A DNA stretch of 64,000 nucleotides from JBBTXJ01 sp964636345 (GCA_964636345.1 CAZWRL010000001.1:1-64000); one strand, 5' to 3'. Positions 1 through 6,140 are shown, counted from the first letter of the stretch. The notes: generated by a model not told the origin, from the letters alone. Numbers and translations are program-made.

Positions 1-1
1 C

Positions 2-232
2 CAGCTCACCAGTTACGGCCTCTCCTTTGGAGACCGCTACTGCGCCTTTAAACCGCGCGTGATTATTCAGGATAATTGGGGGTGGTGTAATGGGACGTGT
101 AATGGAAATGGGGGGTGTTGGGAGAGTGATGAACCGCGTAGCCCGGATTTCCAAAAATGTACAGATTCCAGTAAACCAGGATATACAAATGTAGGCACTA
201 GGTTCAGTGGTTGGATAATCGTTGCGGAATAA
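2..232 (+). CDS. C-terminal end of a secreted surface protein, copy 1 (5' end outside window)
   Basis: An open frame enters from the left edge and ends at TAA 230-232, giving 76 visible residues. The segment is rich in Cys, Trp, Gly and Asn, with a conserved DNWGWCNG core near residues 28-35 and a conserved tail GWIIVAE. The same C-terminal domain occurs twice more, at 1115-1746 and 3403-3669. Positions 1-55 match bases 1500-1554 exactly, and then the copies diverge. The family is not one I can name; Cys/Trp-rich ends of this kind suit an extracellular disulfide-stabilised domain. This copy may be the only full-length one, because it is the only one whose frame is not visibly cut, but its 5' end cannot be seen. 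It is convergent with the lipoprotein gene at 306-962. Confidence 0.6.
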   Translation, partial: QLTSYGLSFGDRYCAFKPRVIIQDNWGWCNGTCNGNGGCWESDEPRSPDFQKCTDSSKPGYTNVGTRFSGWIIVAE

Positions 233-259
233 AAGTAAAAAGTAATAAAAATAAAAAAT

Positions 260-282
260 GCGGCCTTCTCTCCGAAGGCCGC
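260..282. terminator. bidirectional terminator between copy-1 pair
   Basis: A perfect 9-bp stem (GCGGCCTTC / GAAGGCCGC) has a 5-nt loop and an A-rich run on the left, which is a T-run for the - strand. It lies between the convergent copy-1 genes. Equivalent hairpins lie in the same place in copies 2 and 3. Confidence 0.75.
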
Positions 283-305
283 TTAGAATTCACATTTTCT
301 GCGTT

Positions 306-962
306 CTATTGTTGTGTGAGAACGAAGTCACATTGAACCCGGAAAAAGACGATGGGATCAACGGTGCCATCACCAAATTCGCCTTCGCAGGTGCCGGAGA
401 TTGTCTGGTGATCAAGAGACAAAATGCCGGTGAAGGTGATCCAGTGTTTGCTTTCACCATAAGGAACATCACTGACATAACGGAAGCCAAGTGGCGGTGG
501 ATCTATGCGCCCATCGCGCCTCAGATCACCCCAGAGCGGTCCGTCGCCACCTACATTTCCCCAGAGATTGCACCCGTCCTGGTTAAGTGCGGTTTCTGGT
601 GTCAGCCAAAAATTTCGAGCAGCCATCGTGTTGTTCGCAGGATCGAATTGGTAACCAAAGGTTTGCAGATTGCTGATTTCAATCGACCATATCCCCTGAA
701 ACCATTGTGGACAGGTGCAGATGCCAGGTTCCTTCGCCCCGCACTCCAGCCCATCCAGACAGGTGTTGCTGGACGATCCGCCGCACGGCTCACCATCGGC
801 GCCAGGCGGACGCACACCCTCTCCCTCGTTCGGAGATCCTTCTCCCTCGTTGCCCTCGTTGCCGCCGTTGTCACTCCCGCCACTCGGCGTCTTGCTCTCC
901 TCGCCACAGGCGGGGAGGAGAAGGCCCAACAGGGCCATGCTCATCAGGTACTTTGACACCAT
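306..962 (-). CDS. lipoprotein with lipocalin-like C-terminal half, copy 1
   Basis: A 218-aa protein with a short signal peptide and a lipobox ending LLPAC, so it should be lipid-anchored outside the cytoplasmic membrane. A Ser/Gly/Glu-rich linker follows, then a Cys-rich segment with the CTCPQW signature around residues 133-138. The rest is a GxW-containing domain that ends in alternating hydrophobic residues (FVLT) and could be a small beta-barrel. Unlike copies 2 and 3 it lacks the MopE-type DxDGD repeats. Its C-terminal half is closer to copy 3 (shared DPPP, WITFTG and GTC motifs) than to copy 2. The start is ATG 962; the GTG at 959 is the start equivalent to copy 3. A GGAGGAG Shine-Dalgarno lies just upstream. 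The function is unknown. Confidence 0.8.
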   Translation of the reverse strand: MVSKYLMSMALLGLLLPACGEESKTPSGGSDNGGNEGNEGEGSPNEGEGVRPPGADGEPCGGSSSNTCLDGLECGAKEPGICTCPQWFQGIWSIEISNLQTFGYQFDPANNTMAARNFWLTPETALNQDGCNLWGNVGGDGPLWGDLRRDGRIDPPPLGFRYVSDVPYGESKHWITFTGILSLDHQTISGTCEGEFGDGTVDPIVFFRVQCDFVLTQQ

Positions 963-989
963 CTCTCTCCTCCTCGGTTTGTTGTTTCA

Positions 990-1018
990 ATTAAACCACC
1001 TTTCGCGGGATTTGTCAA
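990..1018 (-). promoter_or_regulatory. promoter of copy-1 lipoprotein
   Basis: On the - strand, TTGACA (1018-1013), a 17-bp spacer and TTTAAT (995-990) lie about 28 bases before the start codon. The same -35/-10 pair with the same spacing precedes copy 2. Confidence 0.75.
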
Positions 1019-1023
1019 TAGTA

Positions 1024-1114
1024 TGTCATTGCGAGGAGTCCCGATCACAATCGGGACGACGAAGCAATCTCATTAGATTGCTTCCCCCGGATCAGGTCCG
1101 GGGTCGCAATGACA
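1024..1114. repeat. palindromic repeat element, TGTCATTGCGA type
   Basis: A 91-bp element is bounded by a perfect 11-bp terminal inverted repeat, TGTCATTGCGA / TCGCAATGACA. Inside it are three hairpins: GTCCCGAT/ATCGGGAC (1038-1057), GAAGCAATCT/AGATTGCTTC (1061-1084) and CCCCGGA/TCCGGGG (1085-1103). Repeats of this TGTCATTGCGAG...GAAGCAATCT form are known from many unrelated bacterial genomes. It encodes no protein and would need a transposase from elsewhere to move. It sits exactly at the 5' break of surface-protein fragment 2. Confidence 0.85.
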
Positions 1115-1746
1115 CTTTCGTAGAGGTCCATTGGGTTTATGTTGCCTTCGCCGACCATGACCGCATGCCAATAACCAACATCACCGTTGACTGGGATTTT
1201 GACAACCGCATCACCGGCGGTAACCCGGGTAAGTTCAAGAACAAAAAGACCCGGTGTTCCGCCAACAAAGCGGCAGCTTCTTGCGCGAATAATGTGAATG
1301 TCACCTGCTCAAAAGATACGGAATGTTCTGACAATGGTCTTGGAGCATGTTCTGGCACTGCGGCTTCCTTTGGCAACTCGTCCGATGCCTGTGAAAAGGG
1401 ATTCCATGAGTTCTTCGGTTCCTACAACTTCCAACCCGATGATACCACCCACTGTAACTACAAGGTTGGAACAAACAACCCTGCCAATGTCACCACAGCC
1501 CAGCTCACCAGTTACGGCCTCTCCTTTGGAGACCGCTACTGCGCCTTTAAACCGAGAGTCATCATCATAGATAACTGGGGGTGGTGTAATGGGACGTGTG
1601 ATGTGAATGGAGGGTGTTGGGAGAGTGACCGTGATAGTGATTTAGCAAATTCTGGTCATTGTACCAATCCCAATCACGATGATTATAAGGCAGGAAAAGT
1701 TGGCACGCCATTTGATGGCTGGATAATTGTTGCGGAGCAGAAATAA
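1115..1746 (+). pseudogene. surface-protein fragment, copy 2 (5' truncated by repeat)
   Basis: Coding similarity starts directly after the palindromic element and runs to the TAA at 1744-1746, about 210 codons. Residues read as an extracellular domain: an Asp/Asn-rich strand region, several Cys, the conserved YGLSFGDRYCAFKPRV block, DNWGWCNG, and the tail GWIIVAEQK. The frame stays open upstream only by chance, over the antisense of the lipoprotein gene. There is no start codon with a Shine-Dalgarno and no promoter, so this is probably a silent or remnant C-terminal cassette. It shares a 65-bp identical stretch with copy 3 (1483-1547 against 3403-3467). Confidence 0.65.
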
Positions 1747-1749
1747 AAA

Positions 1750-1775
1750 AAGCGGCTTCCCCCCAAAAGCCGCTT
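1750..1775. terminator. bidirectional terminator between copy-2 pair
   Basis: Stem AAGCGGCTT / AAGCCGCTT with an 8-nt C-rich loop, flanked by an A-run on the left and placed between convergent stops. Confidence 0.75.
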
Positions 1776-1790
1776 ACGAACATGTACTAC

Positions 1791-2549
1791 CTACTCGCGC
1801 CGCGTGAGCACGAACGTACAGGTGATGGGAAAGAGATTCCGGCCGGTATGCCAGCCAGGATATTCCCCGGTGCAAGTTCCCTGGACGGATTTTCCATCCG
1901 CCGATACCTGTCCAGTTGACTGGAGTGAATGCTCCTGATTGTCGCCAGCATCCCAAGTCCGTTTGTAGGAAAAACTCAGGGAGGGTAGTTTGAGCTCCCC
2001 ACTTCCGTCATCCCTTGCCCACAGAAACTGCAGATCCGGACCTCGGATCACGCACCCATCCTGTTCAAAAGTAACCTCCTGCTCGCTCCAAAACTGCCGA
2101 TCCAGCCCGGGAGCCATGAAATCGTACTCCTCCCCGTCGGTGCGCCGCACCTCCGTGAACTCCGCCCACCACGTCCCCTCCATCCACTGGGGACAGGTGC
2201 AGATGTCGGGTTTCTCTGCCTCGGCTCCGCACTGGAAACCATCCTGGCAGGTTCCGCCATCTCCGCAAAGCTCCGAGTCCGCTCCGGGAGGAATCCCATC
2301 CACCTTTCCGTCGCAGTCATTGTCCTTGCCGTCGGCAACCTCCTTGGCGCCCGGATTGATGCGCGGGTCGCTGTCGTCGCAGTCGTTCTGTACTTCTCCG
2401 CAGTAAGGCCAGAAATCTCCATCCTTGTCGTTGATGTCGGCGTCGACGGAGGTGCACGCGCCTTCTTCTCCACCACCCGACGTCTTGCTCTCCTCGCCAC
2501 AGGCGGGGAGCCCCAGGCCCACCAGGGCCATGAAAAGAACGTGCCGCAT
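1791..2549 (-). CDS. MopE-motif lipoprotein, copy 2
   Basis: A 252-aa lipoprotein with a signal peptide and lipobox (LGLPAC). Residues about 35-85 carry the Asp-rich pattern DKDGD...NDCDD.DP...PGA.E..DG.DNDCDG..D, which matches the MopE-type metal-binding motif family (Pfam Cu-binding_MopE). A Cys-rich CTCPQW segment comes next, then a GTWW-containing probable beta-sheet domain to the end. Start ATG 2549 is preceded by GGAGGGAG. From 2255 to 2532 the DNA is identical to copy 3 (4285-4562), whereas the C-terminal half is only distantly similar. Metal binding at the surface is an inference from the motif; the role is unknown. Confidence 0.85.
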   Translation of the reverse strand: MRHVLFMALVGLGLPACGEESKTSGGGEEGACTSVDADINDKDGDFWPYCGEVQNDCDDSDPRINPGAKEVADGKDNDCDGKVDGIPPGADSELCGDGGTCQDGFQCGAEAEKPDICTCPQWMEGTWWAEFTEVRRTDGEEYDFMAPGLDRQFWSEQEVTFEQDGCVIRGPDLQFLWARDDGSGELKLPSLSFSYKRTWDAGDNQEHSLQSTGQVSADGKSVQGTCTGEYPGWHTGRNLFPITCTFVLTRRE

Positions 2550-2572
2550 CTTCTCTCCCTCCTCGGTTTTTT

Positions 2573-2629
2573 TGCCCCCCTTCTAGGGGGTGTTGTTTTT
2601 ATTTCTCTACCTATTGTACTACAGGTAGC
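2573..2629. other. two small hairpins in leader of copy-2 lipoprotein
   Basis: CCCCC-TTCTA-GGGGG (about 2576-2590) and CTACCT / AGGTAG (about 2606-2629) lie in the 85-base leader between the promoter and start of the copy-2 lipoprotein. Copy 1 has only a 28-base leader, so this DNA may be an insertion. Nothing shows that it regulates. Confidence 0.4.
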
Positions 2630-2634
2630 CATCC

Positions 2635-2663
2635 ATTAAACCATATACAGAGAGATTTGTCAA
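2635..2663 (-). promoter_or_regulatory. promoter of copy-2 lipoprotein
   Basis: On the - strand, TTGACA (2663-2658), a 17-bp spacer and TTTAAT (2640-2635), the same boxes as in copy 1. Its -35 box overlaps the -35 of the divergent HEPN gene promoter, so the two probably compete for RNA polymerase. Confidence 0.75.
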
Positions 2664-2685
2664 GTGGTATTGATTGTGCTATCTT
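2657..2685 (+). promoter_or_regulatory. promoter of HEPN/MNT pair (leaderless)
   Basis: TTGTCA (2657-2662), a 17-bp spacer, then TATCTT (2680-2685) with an extended TGC. Transcription would begin at about 2692, two bases before the ATG at 2694. Confidence 0.6.
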
Positions 2686-2693
2686 TACTGTGT

Positions 2694-3104
2694 ATGAAGG
2701 AAATAACGAGAAAGTGGGTTCTTTTTGCCCGGGCAGATCTTGATGCGGCAGAGCTCCAGTTTCGTTATGGCGGCAAACGCGGCAGTGCCTATCAGATTGC
2801 AGTGTTCCACTGTCATCAGGCAATCGAGAAGCTCTTGAAAGCACACTTCATTGAACAGGATAAAGAAGTGAGAAAGAATCATGATTTGATTCAGCTTCGG
2901 ACAGAAATCAATTTAGAGTTTCCCAAAGAGCTTTCAGTAATAATTGAAAATCTGCATCCCCACTATCTGCTCCCTCGTTATCCGGATTTAGCATTTAGAC
3001 CCGCATTTTCATTCTCGTACACCCGTTCAAACACCCGAAAAATTTTATCTGACACCAGTAAATTATTCCTATGGCTCGAACGACTTTTAAAGAAAAAAAA
3101 ATAA
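2694..3104 (+). CDS. HEPN domain protein (toxin-like partner)
   Basis: A 136-aa, all-helical HEPN domain protein of the type paired with minimal nucleotidyltransferases. It shows the usual order: a helix with ADLDAAE, the FHCHQAIEKLLKA helix at about residues 38-50, then RKNHDL (residues 60-65) holding the conserved His-Asp. In known HEPN/MNT modules the HEPN protein is an RNase-type toxin that is AMPylated and silenced by its partner. The conserved Arg spacing here is short (R..H), so catalytic activity is uncertain. ATG 2694 is preferred over upstream codons because the promoter's predicted start site falls right before it. It overlaps the next gene by 34 bases. Confidence 0.85.
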   Translation: MKEITRKWVLFARADLDAAELQFRYGGKRGSAYQIAVFHCHQAIEKLLKAHFIEQDKEVRKNHDLIQLRTEINLEFPKELSVIIENLHPHYLLPRYPDLAFRPAFSFSYTRSNTRKILSDTSKLFLWLERLLKKKK

Positions 3105-3403
3105 TCAGTGCCTATCAGAAAAGTTTAGAACCGTATTTGCGGTTAGACGGCGTTTTCGTGTTTGGTAGTACCGCGCGTGGGGAACGGACGTCATCAAGCG
3201 ATCTTGATGTTATTGTATTATCACGGGATTTTAAAAAAATGTCTTTCATGCGCCGCCTTCGATTATTGAACCGTCTTCGTTCGGGCCCAGCGCTTCATGT
3301 TCCTATGGATATTATCGGGTTTACGCCGGATGAGTTTAAATCATTGAAAACAAGCGAATCTCCAAATCTGCGACGGGTGTACCATGAGGCAAAAAAAATG
3401 TAG
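3071..3403 (+). CDS. minimal nucleotidyltransferase (MNT, antitoxin-like)
   Basis: A 110-aa MNT-family protein (DNA polymerase beta superfamily). The GS motif is at residues 32-33 (FGSTARGE), and the metal-binding DLD pair is D44 and D46 in SSSDLDVIV, so the active site looks complete. In characterised pairs this enzyme adds AMP to the HEPN partner. The 34-bp overlap with the HEPN gene implies coupled translation. The stop TAG (3401-3403) falls exactly where homology to the surface-protein fragment begins, so the pair seems to have been inserted at, or to mobilise, that cassette edge. Confidence 0.88.
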   Translation: MARTTFKEKKIISAYQKSLEPYLRLDGVFVFGSTARGERTSSSDLDVIVLSRDFKKMSFMRRLRLLNRLRSGPALHVPMDIIGFTPDEFKSLKTSESPNLRRVYHEAKKM

Positions 3404-3669
3404 CCAATGTCACCACAGCCCAGCTCACCAGTTACGGCCTCTCCTTTGGAGACCGCTACTGCGCCTTCAAACCGCGCGTGATTGTGGTGGATAACTGGGG
3501 ATGGTGTAATGGGACGGATGCACAGGGTGCGATAAAAGGATATTGGGGCAATCCGGATGCGCAACAGGCGGAACATAATATTTGTACAAATAAAGATGCC
3601 GATGATTATATGGATGGTTTGATTGGAACTAAATTTAGTGGATGGATTGTAGTGGCAGAGCAGAAATAG
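3403..3669 (+). pseudogene. surface-protein fragment, copy 3 (C-terminal cassette only)
   Basis: Homology to copy 2 begins at the last base of the MNT stop codon and ends at TAG 3667-3669, about 88 codons. Bases 3403-3467 equal 1483-1547 exactly. The following stretch matches copy 1 in one part (AACCGCGCGTGATT) and copy 2 in another (GGATAACTGGGG), a mosaic pattern. The centre (about residues 45-75) differs from both, and the tail GWIVVAEQK is again conserved. There is no start codon or Shine-Dalgarno, although it could be co-transcribed with the HEPN/MNT pair. Likely silent cassette or remnant. Confidence 0.65.
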
Positions 3670-3671
3670 TT

Positions 3672-3774
3672 CTCATCCCGGACTCGCCGCGAGATCCGGG
3701 ATCCAGTCAATTGATGGGTTCCGGGGGGGGGCCTGACGGGCCGAGCGAGCGCAGGCCCAGGAGTCCGGAATGAC
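3672..3774. repeat. palindromic repeat element, TCCGGAATGAC type
   Basis: A 103-bp GC-rich element with an imperfect terminal inverted repeat (CTCATCCCGGACTC / GAGTCCGGAATGAC, 12 of 14 pairs), an inner CCCGGA...TCCGGG hairpin and a GCCTG...CAGGC hairpin, between surface fragment 3 and its terminator. It belongs to the same general class as 1024-1114 but has different inner sequence. Confidence 0.75.
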
Positions 3775-3794
3775 ACATGCTGAAAAATAAAAAA

Positions 3795-3818
3795 GAGCGG
3801 CTCCCCCCAAAGCCGCTC
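3795..3818. terminator. bidirectional terminator between copy-3 pair
   Basis: Stem GAGCGGCT / AGCCGCTC with an 8-nt loop and an A-run on the left, in the same position as the terminators of copies 1 and 2. Confidence 0.75.
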
Positions 3819-3823
3819 GCGCA

Positions 3824-4582
3824 CTAGTCACGCCGTGTGAGCGTGAAACTACACTCCACATTGAAGAAGGTATCTGGTCGCGTGGACACGTCCGGATACG
3901 TTCCGGAACAGGTGCCAGCAACAACCTGATTATCAGGAGCCATGTTACCCGTGAACGTAATCCACGCTTCGCCTTCAAGGCTACCCACTTCTCTCTTCCA
4001 GAGAAATCCGTTTGGTGGCGGATCCATCTTTCCTTCGCCAGCGTTTCCTGTTGAGAACGGCCAGTTTTCCGCTGGCCTGATCAAGGTACACCCATCCTGT
4101 TGGATGTCAACCTCTCGGTTCTCCCAGAACTGGCGAGAAATGTCGTGGGCGTTGAAGTCATACTCGTAGTCCACAGCATGGGCTGTAAACTCCACCCACC
4201 ACGTCCCCTCCATCCACTGGGGACAGGTGCAGATGTCGGGATTTTCCGTCTCCGCTCCGCACTGGAAACCATCCTGGCAGGTTCTGCCATCTCCGCAAAG
4301 CTCCGAGTCCGCTCCGGGAGGAATCCCATCCACCTTTCCGTCGCAGTCATTGTCCTTGCCGTCGGCAACCTCCTTGGCGCCCGGATTGATGCGCGGGTCG
4401 CTGTCGTCGCAGTCGTTCTGTACTTCTCCGCAGTAAGGCCAGAAATCTCCATCCTTGTCGTTGATGTCGGCGTCGACGGAGGTGCACGCGCCTTCTTCTC
4501 CACCACCCGACGTCTTGCTCTCCTCGCCACAGGCGGGGAGCCCCAGGCCCACCAGGGCCATGCTCATCAGGTACTTTGACAC
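3824..4582 (-). CDS. MopE-motif lipoprotein, copy 3
   Basis: A 252-aa lipoprotein starting at GTG 4582 with a GGAGGAG-type Shine-Dalgarno. It has a lipobox LGLPAC, the MopE-type Asp-rich metal-binding repeat at about residues 35-85, CTCPQW at about 137-142, and then the probable beta-sheet domain. The first 110 or so codons are identical in DNA to copy 2. The last 110 residues differ from copy 2 and instead share DPPP, WITFTG and GTC motifs with copy 1. The signal peptide start MSKYLMSMAL is shared with copy 1. The gene thus looks like a recombinant of two lineages. Confidence 0.85.
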   Translation of the reverse strand: MSKYLMSMALVGLGLPACGEESKTSGGGEEGACTSVDADINDKDGDFWPYCGEVQNDCDDSDPRINPGAKEVADGKDNDCDGKVDGIPPGADSELCGDGRTCQDGFQCGAETENPDICTCPQWMEGTWWVEFTAHAVDYEYDFNAHDISRQFWENREVDIQQDGCTLIRPAENWPFSTGNAGEGKMDPPPNGFLWKREVGSLEGEAWITFTGNMAPDNQVVAGTCSGTYPDVSTRPDTFFNVECSFTLTRRD

Positions 4583-4608
4583 CGTCTCTCTCCTCCCCGG
4601 TTTTGTTG

Positions 4609-4656
4609 GATTCTATCGCCCTGCTTCGCTAAAGCTACGCAGGACCCCAGAATGAC
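4609..4656. repeat. truncated palindromic element in lipoprotein leader
   Basis: GATTCTATCGCCCTGC ... CCCCAGAATGAC is half of a TGTCATTCTGG-type element with a small CCTGC/GCAGG hairpin. It sits in the leader between the copy-3 lipoprotein's promoter and start codon. Copy 1 has no such insert there, so the element entered this leader after duplication. Confidence 0.65.
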
Positions 4657-4683
4657 GTTGTTTTTTGTTACCACCGTAGCCCC

Positions 4684-4712
4684 AGTAAATCACAGACGGG
4701 GGAGTTAGTCAA
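4684..4712 (-). promoter_or_regulatory. promoter of copy-3 lipoprotein
   Basis: On the - strand, TTGACT (4712-4707), a 17-bp spacer and TTTACT (4689-4684), matching the spacing in copies 1 and 2. The leader is about 100 bases because of the repeat insertion. Confidence 0.6.
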
Positions 4713-4738
4713 GAGCCAATAAGTCGACGGTGATTTAC
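4685..4738. repeat. 9-bp inverted repeat
   Basis: GTAAATCAC (4685-4693) and GTGATTTAC (4730-4738) are perfect inverted copies flanking the -35 box of the copy-3 lipoprotein promoter, between the array and the Nudix gene. It could be a weak terminator for the Nudix gene or a regulator site; nothing decides which. Confidence 0.4.
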
Positions 4739-4762
4739 TTTTAAGAATTTGTGGATAATTTA

Positions 4763-5116
4763 TTAGGTAAAGAAGCGATCATTATAATATCTTTTTTGCG
4801 GTGAGAAGGTGCGGTGATAAAACTTTCCGAGCCGCTCAAGATCGTGTGGTTTTAGATTAAGTCCCACTTCCTCTTTTATCTCACGCAGCGCGGCTTGCAA
4901 ATAGGTCTCTCCCTTGCGCACATGTCCGGCAACTAAATGGTCAAGATAACCCCCGTCACGCTTTTGCACTAAAATTTGTCTAGCCGCATTGATTAAGTAC
5001 GCTGCGATCTCCCGATGTCGCAGTTGTTTGCCATGTATGATCTGGGAAGGAAGATGCTGAATTACGCGATCATTTTTGTCCACCACCGGGATGAGTTCGA
5101 GCATAGGAGATGCCAC
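4763..5116 (-). CDS. Nudix hydrolase, C-terminally short
   Basis: 117 aa from GTG 5116, or 113 aa from ATG 5104; neither has a good Shine-Dalgarno. The N-terminus (LIPVVDKNDRVI) and the Nudix box around residues 64-86 (GHVRKGETYLQAALREIKEE) resemble the isopentenyl-diphosphate isomerase-like Nudix subgroup, which hydrolyses nucleoside or prenyl diphosphates. Members are usually about 160-180 aa; this frame stops right after the Nudix fold's NDRFFT strand, so it is probably truncated. A consensus promoter lies upstream, so it is still transcribed. The substrate is unknown. Confidence 0.75.
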   Translation of the reverse strand: MASPMLELIPVVDKNDRVIQHLPSQIIHGKQLRHREIAAYLINAARQILVQKRDGGYLDHLVAGHVRKGETYLQAALREIKEEVGLNLKPHDLERLGKFYHRTFSPQKRYYNDRFFT

Positions 5117-5138
5117 TAATTAAGATCACAGTGTAATC

Positions 5139-5167
5139 ATGATATCCGGAAGGCGACCGACTGTCAA
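5139..5167 (-). promoter_or_regulatory. promoter of Nudix gene
   Basis: On the - strand, TTGACA (5167-5162), a 17-bp spacer and TATCAT (5144-5139). Its -35 is one arm of a perfect 10-bp inverted repeat, ACTGTCAATT (5160-5169) / AATTGACAGT (5201-5210). The other arm is the -35 of the divergent glpX promoter. Confidence 0.75.
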
Positions 5168-5202
5168 TTTAACGATATCCGCTGTTCAACCCCCGAACAT
5201 AA

Positions 5203-5231
5203 TTGACAGTACTTAACATAAGGTGTAGGAT
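5203..5231 (+). promoter_or_regulatory. promoter of glpX
   Basis: TTGACA (5203-5208), a 17-bp spacer and TAGGAT (5226-5231). It is back-to-back with the Nudix promoter, and the two -35 boxes form an inverted repeat that a dimeric regulator could bind. Confidence 0.7.
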
Positions 5232-5255
5232 TATTACACGTTACATGGAGGAACC

Positions 5256-6140
5256 ATGAGAGAAAAACTCGATGATCTTTTACATGCGCTTCAGGCGGCG
5301 CAAACGGCGGTAATACCTTATCTTGGAAATGGCTCGGTATTTGATATCGACGCAGCTGCAACAAACGCGTTGCGAGCCACGCTTCAATCTTGCACATGGG
5401 GCATGCGTGTAGCAATTGGCGAGGGGCGCAACGACGATATGCCGGGACTTTTTCGTGATGAGTTCCTTGGCAACGGTCCGTTCTTGCACGAGATTGCGGT
5501 TGACCCGATTGATGGCACAACTCCTGCTGCTAATCTGGGCATGCAACAACAATGGAAACAAGGGCAAGTCGTGAGTGCGCTTGCGCTTGCGCCCATAGGT
5601 ACGATTTATTATCCTTCGGGATCTGAACGGCGCATGGAACGTATCGCCGCGCCAGGCAAGGGGTATGAGCTATCGCTGGATGCGTCTCCAGCCGAGAATG
5701 TGGAGCGTATCGCGGCAGCGCTTCGCTGTGCGCGTCAAGAACTCACCGCAATTGTAGTGTCACCGCATCGCAACGGTGCGTTGATTGAGGAGTTGAAGAA
5801 AATCGGCTTGCCGATTCTGACGCCGAAGTGCGGGCTTGGTCTTGAGCTTGCGGCGTTCATTCCACGTCTTCTAGATAGGCATCACATTGTCTATGGCATT
5901 GGCGGCGAGCCAGAAACAGTGGTGTTGGCCGCGGCGGTGCGTGCGAGCGGTGGAACCCTTCTCGCGCGATTGTGGTGTCTGGACGAGGAAGAACGCCAAG
6001 CATTTGTCACAGTCGGTACGGATGTCACCCGCGTGTATCAAGAGAATGAACTAGTGCGAGGATCTTGCGGTGTTGTAGCGGTAGGAATTACGGATGGACC
6101 AATTCCTACCGAAGGCGTGGTTCTTAGCGAGGAAAAGTGA
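5256..6140 (+). CDS. glpX: class II fructose-1,6-bisphosphatase (GlpX-type)
   Basis: 294 aa, cytosolic, with GGAGGA before ATG 5256. It should remove the 1-phosphate of fructose-1,6-bisphosphate in gluconeogenesis and sugar-phosphate supply. Visible Li-sensitive-phosphatase superfamily motifs: IGEG at residues 54-57 and DPIDGTT at 83-89, the metal and substrate-phosphate ligands. Family GlpX proteins usually read DPLEGT at the second motif, and the inositol-monophosphatase-like DPIDGTT here is a mild departure. The length is a little short of the usual 320-330. It stands alone with its own promoter and terminator. Sugar phosphate supply would suit the large polysaccharide locus downstream. 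Confidence 0.82.
   Translation: MREKLDDLLHALQAAQTAVIPYLGNGSVFDIDAAATNALRATLQSCTWGMRVAIGEGRNDDMPGLFRDEFLGNGPFLHEIAVDPIDGTTPAANLGMQQQWKQGQVVSALALAPIGTIYYPSGSERRMERIAAPGKGYELSLDASPAENVERIAAALRCARQELTAIVVSPHRNGALIEELKKIGLPILTPKCGLGLELAAFIPRLLDRHHIVYGIGGEPETVVLAAAVRASGGTLLARLWCLDEEERQAFVTVGTDVTRVYQENELVRGSCGVVAVGITDGPIPTEGVVLSEEK

Noticed and set aside
715..1114. Apparent N-terminal extension of surface fragment 2
   Set aside because: Bases 715-962 are antisense of the lipoprotein gene and 1024-1114 are a palindromic repeat; the frame is open by chance and has no ribosome site.
2694..3104. HEPN protein as a proven RNase toxin
   Set aside because: The Arg-to-His spacing differs from the standard R-x4-6-H motif, so only the family and pairing are claimed, not activity.
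1..4660. Diversity-generating retroelement as the cause of variable C-termini
   Set aside because: No reverse transcriptase gene, no template/variable repeat pair with adenine-biased changes; the differences include length changes and block-wise sharing.
5256..6140. Inositol monophosphatase family assignment from the DPIDGTT motif
   Set aside because: The IGEG motif, its spacing and the rest of the protein fit class II FBPase better; the motif difference is noted instead.
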